A stretch of 64,000 nt of DNA, from contig OY744616.1 in NCBI GenBank assembly GCA_963556255.1, positions 35,438,966 through 35,502,965 on the forward strand. Direction: 5' to 3'. The notes under the pieces were generated by a model. It searched no databases and was not told the origin of the DNA. It saw only the letters and a list, made by a program, of their open reading frames with translations. Below are positions 45,437-57,500 of this stretch, one piece after another; the stretch's first letter is position 1; each line of letters starts with the position of its first letter. The translations under genes and the position numbers were made by a program. This stretch comes from Allolobophora icterica (taxonomy: Eukaryota > Annelida > Clitellata > Crassiclitellata > Lumbricidae).

Positions 45437-47535
45437 CAGAGGCGGCGCTACACCAGGGCGAGCCAGGGCATATGCCCTGGTAAAAAAGTCGTTGCCCTGG
45501 TCCTTGCCCTGGTCGTTGCCCTGCCAGTATTTTTACCCTGTCCAGAATTTGTTCGGAGCGTATTTTTTATATTCTTAGAAAAATATTAAAATATGAGCGC
45601 TATAATTCGTTATATTGAGTGAGTTAATTAAATGTAAATGTAAAGACCTGCTTTGCCTCAACAGCATTACTTACTTACTGTTCCCTCCGCCCGAAGCAAC
45701 GACTTCTTATCATAGACATCATAGACATCTTCTATTTACTAATAATAGATGTCTATGCTTCTTATACATATCGGGGTTCTAAGTCCGCGCTCTGAGTCTG
45801 CGCAGTCGAAAACGTCATAATATTCAACACAATGATGTCACTCAAAACGCGATCTATCCATTATCATCGATCATCGTAATTTTTAATTATTTTTTTATTC
45901 GATATCTTGATAATCTTACTACATAATTCTTAAAGTTTGAGTGATCGATACCGTTAGGATGGATCGGTATCTGAAGAAACCGAATCCGAAACGCCCGCGT
46001 TTACCTTCCGACGACGGTAAGTAATTTAAAGCAAAGCATAGAAATGCCAGCCTAACAAACAACGTCCTACACCCGGCGTCGCCGCCCGATTCTTTATTCG
46101 TTTAATCTGAATGTACCGTACGTGATTATGGCATCATATTGCGTGAAAATAGTCGCAAAATTGCTAAAGTAACGCAAATCTGCATTTTCAAATCTATTCA
46201 TAAAATGAATGAATTAATTTCATTAATAAAAATATCATTTGAAACTTGAAAGAGCTACCAGTATCAACCTATAATATAGATTCCCCACCACAACGTGGCT
46301 GTCAGGACTTTGGCGTACTCGTAGGCCTATATATCTAACTGCAATTACTGGAGTGGAGAAGAAATACCATTTAGTTTAACTTATAATCAATGTTGTATCC
46401 GGAAAGTGTTACATTCCGATTGGTGCCTACTGTACTTTTGCATTGAATTCGGATCAATAAAGTCGAATTGAACTGAAGAAATTGAATTGAATGCAAATGC
46501 AATTATCAGTTAGGCTAATGATATGACCGCAAATTGCAAAGTTGCAAACACACAGTCATGAGGATTCTAACTGGAGAGAAACCATTAATCTGTAATCACT
46601 TCCATAAATAGTTCACACAGGATGGCAGCTTGCAAATGCACACGAGGATCCATACTGAAAAGTAGCCATTTAGTTGCAGTCACTGCAGTCACGGCAGCAC
46701 ATATAAATATGAATACATATGGTTCGAGCCCGTTCATCCCATCCATACATTCCACGCATATAAACTTATTACTGCATTAATTATCCATACAATAGGCCGG
46801 CCTATCTATGACAAATCGATATACTTTTGCGTTGGGCGGTTGTAGACACACAATACGTGGAGTTGACATGCGAAGGAGCCACAGATGAAGCTAGTCCTGT
46901 TGCCAACGCATCCTTTCAAACCTTGGACTCTCACATTGATTTTAATTTAAGTGAAAGTGACAAAGATAGCGAGCTTGGCGATGAACATGCTGATGACGCA
47001 GGCTACTAGGACCACCTATGCAAGTTCAGTCCTGTCATCCGGTTGCACCCGGTCCAAGTAATCTATCGCAATCAGTGGATGATGGCCCAAAGCAACTGTA
47101 TATAAGAACCTATCCGAGTCACGTAATTGGGACGACACAGCGGCGATTTAATTACACATGGTTCATGCTGTACAGCTGGTTGGAATACTCAAAAGTGAAT
47201 GATTCTGCTTATTGCTTCTATTGTCGTCATTTTGTCATGACTACCAGGCAAGAATCACAAGAACGACGCAAGGATCAAGACAAGTGTTTATTCACAGTGG
47301 TTTTCGTGCCTGGAACAGGTGCACTGGGTAGGATAACAAGTCAAACGCATTTCTCCAACACATGTACTCCGAAGAATATCGCTCCAGTGCTGAAAAATAT
47401 ACAACCTACAAAACAATGAATGTCTCAGGAAAAACAGCTACCACTCTCGCCATGAATCACCGCCCTCTGCCCTGGTTACTTGCATGACTGCCCTGGCTAT
47501 GCCCTGGTTACAAAAAGTGTCTGGCGCCGCCTCTG
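45437..47535 (+). mobile_element. 2.1-kb hAT element with decayed transposase
   Basis: The termini are CAGAGGCGGCGCTACACCAG and the inverted GGCGCCGCCTCTG. The flanking 8-bp duplication CTCGACTC is perfect (45429-45436, 47536-47543). Both ends contain repeated GCCCTGG subterminal motifs, the sort of clustered sites that hAT transposases bind. It carries the start and TTF zinc finger of a transposase but no catalytic region. Confidence 0.9.
45959..47419 (+). pseudogene. hAT transposase remnant: N-terminus and TTF zinc finger
   Basis: A first exon at 45959-46016 encodes MDRYLKKPNPKRPRLPSDDG and ends at a good donor (GGTAAGT), typical of the N-termini of hAT transposases of the TTF/ZMYM1-like group. 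After an intron, an acidic segment (46840-47009) ends in a TAG. Then 47060-47240 encodes the TTF-type zinc finger, with PKQLYIRTYPSHVIG, RRFNYTWFMLYSWLEYS and CFYCRHF. Past 47280 the frame degrades; the neighbouring frame keeps peptides such as AFLQHMYSEEYR. The RNase H-like catalytic core and C-terminal dimerisation region are absent, so this copy cannot encode active transposase. Confidence 0.75.
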
Positions 47536-47871
47536 CTCGACTCCTGACCCTGACTCTTGACTCCTAACTCTTCCCTCAACTCCTGTCTCGCGACTCCTGA
47601 CTCTTGCCTCACCTCGATCCTGGCCCTTGACTCTTACCTCGCCTCCTGATTATCGACTCCTGATTCCTGATCGACTCTGCCTCGCTGACTTCTGACTCTG
47701 CCTCTCTTCCCCGCTGACTCTTGACTCCTGACTCTCGACTTCTGACTCTGCCTCTTGACTCTCGACCTCCGACTCTCGACTCCTGACCCTGCCTCTTGAC
47801 TCCGGACTCTTGCCTCAACTCCTGTCTCTCGACTTCTGACTCTAATTGCTTCGCCTCCTGACTCTTACCTC

Positions 47872-48104
47872 CAGTGGCGGCGATCTTGTTTGACAGGTGG
47901 GGGGGACATTTTGGAACTGATCTGGTGAAAAAAGAGTTTTGAACTGATCTGGTGAAAAAAGAGGTCCAAAAATTTTTTCGCGCGTCTGATTACTTTTTGG
48001 GGGGTTTCCTCAAAATTTGGGTGGTCCGATGTATGGCGTGTCCCCCCACTCTTAAAGGTGGGGGAGTCTTGTCCCCCTCGACCCCCCCGGGATCGCCGCC
48101 CATG
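47872..48104. mobile_element. GGCGGCGATC hAT MITE, copy 3
   Basis: Compared with copies 1 and 2 it is inverted: it begins CAGTGGCGGCGATC and ends GGGATCGCCGCCCATG. The duplication CTTACCTC is perfect (47864-47871, 48105-48112). It is nested inside the GACTC-rich repeat. Confidence 0.9.
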
Positions 48105-48715
48105 CTTACCTCGATCGCCTCCTGACTCTCGATCGACTCCTGACTCTGCCTCGCTGACTTCTGAATCTGCCCCGCTTTCTCGCTGACTCTCGACTCCTGA
48201 CTCTGCCTCGCTGACTCCTGCCTCGCTGACTTCTGCCTCGCTGACTCCTGACAATGCCTTGCCTTCTGACTCCCGCCTCGCCTTCTGACTCGCGTCACTA
48301 CTACTATACAAGAGAAGAGAGATACGATGAAAAGAGAGGCCTCGCAAGGGATACGCCGAGAAACACGGACAGTGTGCTTTGAGTGTTAACTGTGCGAAGT
48401 GCAATCTGCGGACACAAGACTACGACACGTCGACGGACTAGCGGTTTGGTCGTGAACTTATTTTATGGACTCGTAGCGCGCGGACCTTAGTAAGCATGGA
48501 CTTTATTTGTATTCGGCGAGTCTTTTCTCTGTGAGTCTGTTACCGAAAGTACAGTGCAGACATTTCTTTAATAATATTATATTTGAGTTTCGAATAAAAG
48601 CTGTATAAACTGTTCTACTGAAGTCTCTAGCTGACCGCCGAGCCGAACACACACACACAGACTATAGTAACGGCGTTAGGCATCCTGGTAAGAACTTAAC
48701 AGAATCCCGGATAAC

Positions 48716-50069
48716 GCAACATTATCCATGCATATTCCGCATCATATGTTTCCGATTGCTGGATCACGTACGTCAGTCCAGATTACGTATTGAGGCAATC
48801 AACACTTCCTCAAACCTTTTTGTATAATATGCCTATACATAAGTCTGCTTTTTGCTTAATAATTATTTATGAGAATCGATTCTATATCGATATTACCTTG
48901 GAAGTAAACAGTTATTTTGAAACAATTTGGTTGCCACCTCTCCCTCTATAGTTGCAATAAATAACTGCCTAGGCCATGTGGTATATAAGGTGCCACGCTG
49001 GTTGGGAAATCATTTTTCTCCTTTTACCACAGTAATTATTTATAATGTGCTTTTACATCGGCTGTCTCTGTGGCCTGAAACGTACCCTCACCTATAAACT
49101 GACCTTAGCACTCTGGCTTTTTGCGAACTTGTGTTGTAGAGCGTCGTTTAATGAGCGGATATATACGTGCCTGCTTTTAGGCTACATCTGCATTATATTA
49201 CAATCCCTTAATTTAACAATTTGGCTATCCCCGATTAGGACCTACTTCTTGGACCTATTTCTTGGGTTGAAATAGAGTGCAGCACAAAGTAATGTCCAAC
49301 AAATAAGTAAGTAATCAGTGACAAACAAAACACAACAGTTGTGCACTATATCTGCCAGCATTTCCATGGTCATTAGAGGGAACCCATATGGGCTCTATAT
49401 GGGTACCATCCCAGCCAGCATACCCAGATAGAACCTATTTTCCCAAATAGAGCCCACTTGGGTCCCATCTAATCATTCTAATGCTCATAGAAATGCTGGT
49501 AGGGATATGGGAATATATGTCCTATATGGGCACGGTGGCAGGGATGAGTTTATTGTGAATCACAGGAATAAGTTTGAGACAATATTTTCATGGTGATGTG
49601 CATTGTCAGTCTGCAGCTAGGCCTACACTAGAGACAAATCGTGAAAATTTGCCAAAACTGTCTTCAATTTGTGTCTGGAATGTATGCATCTACATATGTT
49701 CTCCATGCTTTTGTATGTACCTCTGCACTGTTCTGATTGACAGAGCTGTTTTGATGAATAACTATAGAATGCACGAGTATATCGTTCTTTAAGTTTCCAG
49801 ATTTGAACACGCTTTCAATGCATTGCAAATATTATTGTTATTTATTATATCATCTTAAATGTAATTACGAACAGAAATTCACAATGCAGAGAAAACTGGA
49901 AGAGTTACTATAGTGGCAGGCTCCCAACGCAACAACTGAAGCCAGCGTTTTGGTTGTCAGAGGAGGGTGGTTGGGAGTTCAACCTCTAGCTATTCTTCTA
50001 ACCCCACAGCTAAACAACTGAAAAGGTGCTGGGGAAGGTCAGGTCTTGACCCCCAGCTTCTTTCATTGC
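48716..50069. other. Intergenic stretch; small inverted-repeat element at 49355-49499
   Basis: No gene was recognised. At 49355-49499 the arms CCAGCATTTCCATGGTCATT and its imperfect inverted copy (ending ATAGAAATGCTGG) enclose CCCATATGGG-type palindromes, giving a 145-bp foldback. At about 49915-50040 a tRNA-SINE-like stretch is present (GGTTGGGAGTTCAACCTCTA). Confidence 0.5.
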
Positions 50070-51578
50070 ATAATGCTGATACATGGCTCCATATGTGCCA
50101 AATTGCAAAGGCAATTTAAAAAGCAGCTTGAAAAAGGCAATTAAAATGCTGAAGTACATTAGTTTTATTTCTAACGACATTCTTGAATATCACCTGGTCA
50201 AATAAAATTAACAGATAAACAATGGCAACCACTTCTCTACCTAACATTTTAATGAACAGCGACATTGGTTTCCCAGTAACTTTTAGTACGTGCCCACTGT
50301 TAAAGCATTAAACAAAATCTTAAAAATACTGTTTTAACCACAACAGTAAACACTGTCCATGTGAAAATAGTTTCACAAAAAGCACTGAAGAAACTTAAAG
50401 CAACAATACAGAAAAGCATAGATGTCATTTTAATTCTGTCCTTGACTTTCTTAAATGGTTTATTTTCTTTTACATTAGCTCTGCCAGACTTCTTAAATAA
50501 TTAATCCAAAGGAAAATAGTTTTTTGATACAAGCATCGTAGTACCATATGCCACACAAAATGATCTAGCTACTGCAGGAACATGCCTTATCAGATTATCA
50601 CAGCTGAAAACGGTGCATAAGGCACCAAACACATAGAAAGATATCAAACATACTGTAGAGTGTTCCATTACATCTCCTCAGAAGCCATGCAACATTCTAC
50701 AGTGTTATGCAGACATAAGAAAACTTCCAGAAACTTCTAAAGGCATATGAAATTGAAATGGTATGTACATAAATAAACATTTATGGATAACTACCATATG
50801 TATGTATGTATTTGTGCATGTATACACACATGCATGCATGTATGTATGCAAGTATGAAAACATGTTCAATACACTTAATGCCTTCTGAGTATATCTCAGA
50901 AAGCCACACAGTGCAGATACTGCTATCTCATTGCTCTAATTAAGTGCATTTCATGCTAGTTTGAAATGTATGTTGAACGATCGATGGCAGTAGATGCCAA
51001 TTCATGTTCTCAAGGAACATTAAGTTTTAGTAGCTTGAAGTTTTACAATAATTCTACTAAGTTCAAGATTGTAAAAAAGAGAATAAGTGCTATTAGAATT
51101 AAAATGTAATGAATGTTAAAGCCCAAATATCTTAAAGATATCTTAAACAAAGTTCCTCAAAAACAAATGTAATAAAGCAACTTCTATCAGAAATTTGTAA
51201 GACACCATAAAATTAAAAAGTATCAATAAATCTAATCTGGCACAGTGCAATTAAACACCAGATTCAACATCGTGCAATCAACAGAGATGCAATGCTACAT
51301 GAGAAGCAGCAATACAATCGTATATATAGTTCATGATCCATTCAAAGTCTTGAATTATAACATATAACAACATTCCGTACTTTCCATCACATGGGTCTTG
51401 CCCATCAAATTGAAAGATGTTCCCTTCACATCTATACAAATAGGTTTCAAAGTGTGCACCAGACCATATAGGTCTGGTGCACACTTTAGTCAACTGCAAA
51501 TAAGTAGATATTCTAGTATATCTTCTGCATGAAACTATTTAGTGCTACTGACACTATTCCAGACATTCAAAGAAGAGA
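50070..51578 (-). other. 3' flank / UTR of PARP12-like copy A
   Basis: Collinear with the flank of copy B from 20060. TTTATT at 50163-50168 reads AATAAA on the minus strand, though at about 1.4 kb from the stop codon it may not be the signal used. It contains the fifth mini-MITE copy (50241-50312) and CATG/TATG-rich microsatellite at 50795-50850. Confidence 0.5.
50241..50312. mobile_element. Mini-MITE, copy 5
   Basis: CTAACATTTTAATGAACAGC, GACATTGGTTTCCCAGTAAC and TTTTAGTACGTG are followed by a right arm CTGTTAAAGCATTAAA. It is orthologous in position to the copy at 20242. Confidence 0.65.
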
Positions 51579-54500
51579 TCAGTACTCAATTAAGTACTCT
51601 GGATAGGCTTGCTCGTGAGTGAAGACAACAAATATCTTTGGATTCGAAGGATCGTTTACAACCGAGTCGTAAAGTTCTCCAAATGGTTGCCGGGCATCTT
51701 TCGGGGGAGGACGGACCATCTTTGCATCCCCTCGAGCAAACTCCCCAACCAGGACCTGCACGACAAACATCTTCCGACAGTCAGTATAACTGCTTGAGTA
51801 GCTGGCATCATGTGCAAAGTAACTTCCTTTTCCAAACTTTGTTCCAACGGATGACCCACTGATGCGCCAGTCAAAGCCCTGTTGGCAGATGGCATCTATG
51901 TAGAGTTCTCTCGTTCCATGGAAAAGGTTCATCACATTTAGCTTTCCACCTGGCTTCAGCTTCTTTTCCATCCAAGTTTTCTTTCTGCAAAAGTATCCAA
52001 AGTCTAAGACCCAAAGGCAGAGATGTTGTTGTTTTCTTTGAAAGTACTCAGTTAATTCTGTACCAACGTCAATGCTATGTATATAATAATATGCTTAGAC
52101 ATACACGTGTGTGTGTTCGTAAGTGGTCTGACTGTGGCAATGTCTGGCAGATAACATTAGAACAGTCTTGGCAATTGCTTCCAAAGGCTGTAGCTAATGA
52201 CACAGAGAAGGAGAAGATGCAGAGAGGGACAAGAGAGAAGTCTTTTACAGGCACTATTAAGTGTCAGTTACAAATGTACTGTCACTGGGAAGTGCACTTG
52301 TCAGAATGCACACACCTAGAGACATAGTTGTAGACTCTGGGGGGCAGCCGGGGCATGTGCCCCCCAATAATTGAGATTTACTGTACATCCAATGCAACAA
52401 GTGTAGAATGAACAAACAAAGCCCCCAATATATTATTATTATTATTAAGGAGCTTTTATATAGTGCCCCTTCAAGGTTATCTACTCAGGAGCGCTCCTAG
52501 TCCAACCACGGCTAAAGAGAGTAGTTTTCAAGTTTGCAAGAAACAAGGTAGAGTGAGTCATACGGACCAGGTGAAGTGCAACAGGAAGGCCATTCCAGGT
52601 TGCGGGACCAGCGACCGAAAAGAATATATGGACACCGTCTTAACACCTTCATATGAAATGCCAGTCAGAGAGTGAAATTGTTTACTTAGAATGCTGCATT
52701 CGACTGTAATCATTCCAGTCCCTTTGTGCAACACACACCAGGAACGCTGAATGGGTCCCCTCTATGTGTTTGCAAGAGCCTGCCAGTGGTGACCTTTCAA
52801 GTGATATTTTATTGTTATTATTGCAGGGGCGGATTTAATAATCAGCTGCCCATAGGCCAAGATTTTTTGTCGTCCTAATATTTGTGTTCCAGAGTTTGAA
52901 CATTAATTAATATCATTATAATTATATCTATTTACTGTCGTCTCACTCACTGTTTTAAATTAAATTTAAGGTTCAATTTAAATTTATAATTTTTTTATTT
53001 TTAAGTTTTGTCGCCCTCTGGAATGTGCCACTCGTGTCCTCGCTTGTTCCCATAGTAAATCTGTCACTCATTATTTCCTTACAGATAAACTTCTAGTTCT
53101 TAGCGAACTGTAAAATCATCTACGATGGCAAGGAGTGCCTTCAAGAGGTACTTATAGGGTATTATAAAAGTTGAGTTACATACATACATACATATGTACA
53201 TGCATAAACTAGTGATGCAGTATAAATGCATAAATAATGATAAAAGTAATAGTTCACAAGGCCATGCTCATTGTACAACACGAGCGACATCTAATAATCG
53301 CACGACCTTTCACATGGATTACAATCAAGATCAAACTCTAATTTACACAATGACAGCTAACCATAATTTGCAGTCGAGTAATTGCCTTAATTACCAGAGG
53401 ACGAGGTGGTGTAGTGGTACATTCTGTGCCTTGTAACCGGAACGTCGCAAGTTCGAATCTACCTCAAGCCACTGCATAGCGACCCAGCGCCATCAATGTT
53501 CTGTCAAATGGTCGTGCGTACTTCTGAACTTTGGAAGAAGGAAAATATCTTCTGTGCTGAGAAGGCATCTGAATAATTATTCTGCGACAGGCGCTTTATA
53601 AATTTCTAGACACAATACAATACAATACAATATCAAAATACAATTGTATTGCATTGTATTAATTCACGTCACATCAAAAATGCAGTTGTGATCAACAAAT
53701 GCCTGAGATACTACATAGATGACTATCTGATAAATATCCAAAGGAAAGCATTGTACCGATAGAAGGCATCCCATAGCTCCGCATTCTGTATGCGTCTGAC
53801 AGACTTCAGCAGCACACCTGGAATTGTAGCACTGAAAATTTGCTGGATGCTTTCAAATTCTTTCTGACCTCTTTGTACCTGAAAGCAATTGCAAACAATT
53901 CAACACAAGATTCTACAAATATATACATGAAAATCTGAAATGGAACACATGCCTTGAAATACTGTGGATCTGTGCACTTCATTTTTGTCTAGCACCATGC
54001 TGATTGATCTACTCAAAATTATGGGTTTGGTCTACACAGATTTTTAAAGCAAAAAGAAACAGCTGTAACAGAGAACCAGAACATTCAGCAATTGCTGTGG
54101 TGAAATGGTATTCAAGCGACTCATATGATGTTGTGGCATAGATATACTGGTCGAAGATGTTTTGGGTATTGAAATCATAAGACACAGTTTGTTTCTACCT
54201 ATTCAGAAACCTTTAGCTAAAGTTATTGATCACACAGAGAAGGTGTAATATGATCACTTGAGATTACTTGACTTGATCAACTTAACTTTAAAGAATATGG
54301 AAAAAGCAACTTACTGGTACAATTTGGAAGTAGTCATTGTCACTTCTGAATTCCAGGTTCCATGTCTTTGGGTAAGTGGTACCGATGTTCAGTTGGGATA
54401 AAGTAGATGCTGGGCTGGAAGGTCGACTGGAATGGAAAAATAGATTACCATCCCTCAGCGTTAGATGTTAAGCAAGTTAGTATTTAAAGCATTTAGTAAC

Positions 54501-57500
54501 CAATGACAGTTTACCAGAGTTCAGCTAACTATTTAAAACCTGTTTCTGCTTCGCTGTTGTAGAGAAGTTAAATATTGAAAGAAACTGAAGGAGAGTGAGT
54601 CAGTAGCATCAAACATCAGCAGCCTATGGCATAGCACAAAAAGTAAACAAGGATGCTTTCAAGGAAAGTTCTAACCCATAAGTGGTACTTGTACACACGT
54701 AATATCCAAGTACCATTTCAAGTACTTGTACTTGAAACCAATGTACTAGTACTTTCAGAAGCTGCTATAACATGGCTAACGTTTATCGGTTCATTTGAGA
54801 AGTTTCATTTTGACTGTGCTTATTAGAAACTTTCACTGCTTTCTGTTTGTAACTCGTTGTTATGTTTTGGCTTCTAACTCCTTTGATCAAGCTGGTTAAC
54901 ACATGCTGTTTTCTTTAAATTAAGAGCCTAATCACAATTCAGGACCTAGTTTTTACTTTTATGAGAAAGCAGTAAAGATTGTCAGTCGGTCATCAGTCTT
55001 TAGATCATAAAAAATTGCAATTTCGGGATTGTGTAACTATTCAGTCTAGACATCCTGGGTTCTTGGTAATGGCATAGAGCTATCTGTTGTCAGTTTGCAT
55101 GTGGCTTTGACTGGATGGATCCACTCTGTACAGGCAGTTATGCAACCAAAAAATACAGTGCTGAACCGAGGTGCTGAGGTTGCACGGTCCATGGGTTGCA
55201 TGGTCTATTGACAGAGTCAAGGAAAACAGATACTTAGAAAAGAAGAGCTAGCTAACCCTTAAGAAGCCATGGGTAATTAGGTATGAAGGGTTAGTGACTT
55301 CATTTTCATAGCCTCAGCATATGAGGGTGGGTGGCCAGTCCTCTCCTTCACCGCCTAATCTTTCCATTCACAGTGTAATAGTGTATGGTCAATTTACTCA
55401 TTATAGCCGAGTTGGCTGGAGGGCGCAAGTGGAGTCCAAATCTCTAAAGACATTTCTGCCCTGGTAAGGATTTGAACCCAACCACTCAATTGACAGTCTA
55501 GCACGCTTACAATTCTTAAGTTAAAATATGTAAATGCAATGTGGTTTTCTTTTACTAAATTCCAGGTATAAAAGCATAACATCAACATTTCCCATGTAAA
55601 TTATTATTCTAAGTTATAACTGAAAGATAAACAATCTTTTACATTACCGTTCTCTCCTGCGAATCGGTTTCTTAGTTTTGGAGTCAAACATGTCAGGTCG
55701 TCTACGGATGTCCGTAACGCTTCCAGATCTTCTGTTTTTCCTCTTCATGTTCTGAAGGTCCGCAACATACTCCAGGCCATCATCGGCCGAGTACAACAAG
55801 TGAGAGTTGGGATTTGAGGAAAATTCTTCTTCCAGATCATCGGATGTGATGCTCTTGTCATCGTGCTATAAAAGTTACATAATCAAGCATCTATATGTGC
55901 TATTCGCATATACATATGAATGTATATGTGTAATATTCACATACACATATACATGCGAATAGCAAACCATATATCACATGAATTAGAATTCATGTGAATT
56001 TGTATTACCTACCACAGGATAAATGACACCAATGGTGCAGGCAAATTTTACAGCTATGCAATTGAGTCAATTCAGTGTTGTTAATGAGTCTTCTAACTTA
56101 ACCTAATTCTCGTACAAGGTAAATGTTAAGGTAAATGTTAAAGTATATGTTAAGGTAAATGTTAAGGTAAGAATCCTTCTTTCTTAACAAGAAACTTCTT
56201 CCAACAGACAATTTAATTGTGGGGTAAATAAAGCAAGCAACTCTTTGTTAAGCTGTGGTAATTCAGAGTAGAGCCTTGTAACATAATTTAATAGGATATA
56301 TAAAAAAATATTATATATATAGATAGTGCCTAGACTGACTAATCGTTTGCACGTTCTTTTCTGCAATACTACAGTAAAAACTTCTTACACAATACAACAT
56401 CCACCAGCACATTTATAAAATGCCACTTGCACCTTAAATAGTGACCAACAGCCCTTCACATAATCAATCAGAAAAAGCTAGGATTGTCTCTCTAAATCAG
56501 ATACAATGACATGTTAACATAATGTCATATTAATTATATATTGTTATTATATTATATCTATATATTACAGTATATATATTAGGGTGGTCCACGAGACAAT
56601 GGTAAAAATTCACCTTTAGCAGAACTAGTCTCCACAAGTTTAAATCTGTTCTACCTCACCTAAGTAAGATATAGTCCAAATCTGAAGAAGATTGAAGCAC
56701 TTTTAGAGGTCGCTCAAGGCCCCCAGCATTTTCTTCATAATACCCCATACGGCCTAGTGGAAATTATTGACTGTTTTTTTACTAGTCCAGGCAATTTACA
56801 GTTAGAATTGCTTCAGAAGGTTTTTAAACGGTTTCCTGCTCAGGAACCACTGCTTAATAACATATCCAAAATTAGACAAAATTGGACCACGGGAACACTC
56901 CCAAAAGTGAATTTCAAAATGGCGGATTGGCTGTTTCCTAGGAAATACCAATAATAGTACCAATAATTTGCAGTTAGACCTAGCCTAAATTGCTTCAGAA
57001 GGTTTTTAAACGGTTTCCTGCTCAGGAACCACTGCTTAATAACATATAAAAAATTAGACAAAATTGGACCACGGGAACACTCCCAAAACTGAATTTCAAA
57101 ATGGCGGATTGGCTGTTTCCTAGGAAATACCAATAATAGTACCAATAATTTGCAGTTAGACCTAGCCTAAATTGCTTCTGAAGGTTTTTAAACGGTTTCC
57201 TACTCAAAAACCATTGCTGAATAACATATCCAAAATCCGACAAAATTGGACCACGGGAACACCCCCAAAGTGAATTTCAAAATGGCGGATTTGCTGTTTC
57301 CTAGGAAATACCAATAATAGTACCAATAATTTGCAGTTAGACCTAGCCTAAATTGCTTCTGAAGGTTTTTAAACGGTTTCCTACTCAAAAACCATTGCTG
57401 AATAACATATCCAAAATCTGACAAAATTGGACCACGGGAACACCCCCAAAAGTGAATTTCAAAATGGCGGATTGGCTGCTTCCTAGGAAATACCAATAAT

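Larger units (their letters stand above)
45191..48715 (+). repeat. GACTC-rich repeat unit carrying two nested hAT insertions; possible LTR
   Basis: After removing the insertions at 45437-47535 and 47872-48104, about 1.2 kb remains. It starts TGTGGCGGTTGCC, is filled with CGACTC/CTGACTC/GCCTCGCTGACT tandem words, and ends with CGAATAAAAGCTG and ...ACGCAACA. The first eight bases match the start of the Gypsy LTR at 27318. TG...CA ends and an AATAAA suggest a solo LTR, but no matching target duplication was found. The Ser/Arg/Glu-rich minus-strand frames here are artefacts of the repeat. Confidence 0.4.

Noticed and set aside
53405..53480. tRNA gene on the plus strand
   Set aside because: The acceptor stem does not pair convincingly and the stretch continues into a SINE body with an (ACAAT)n tail.
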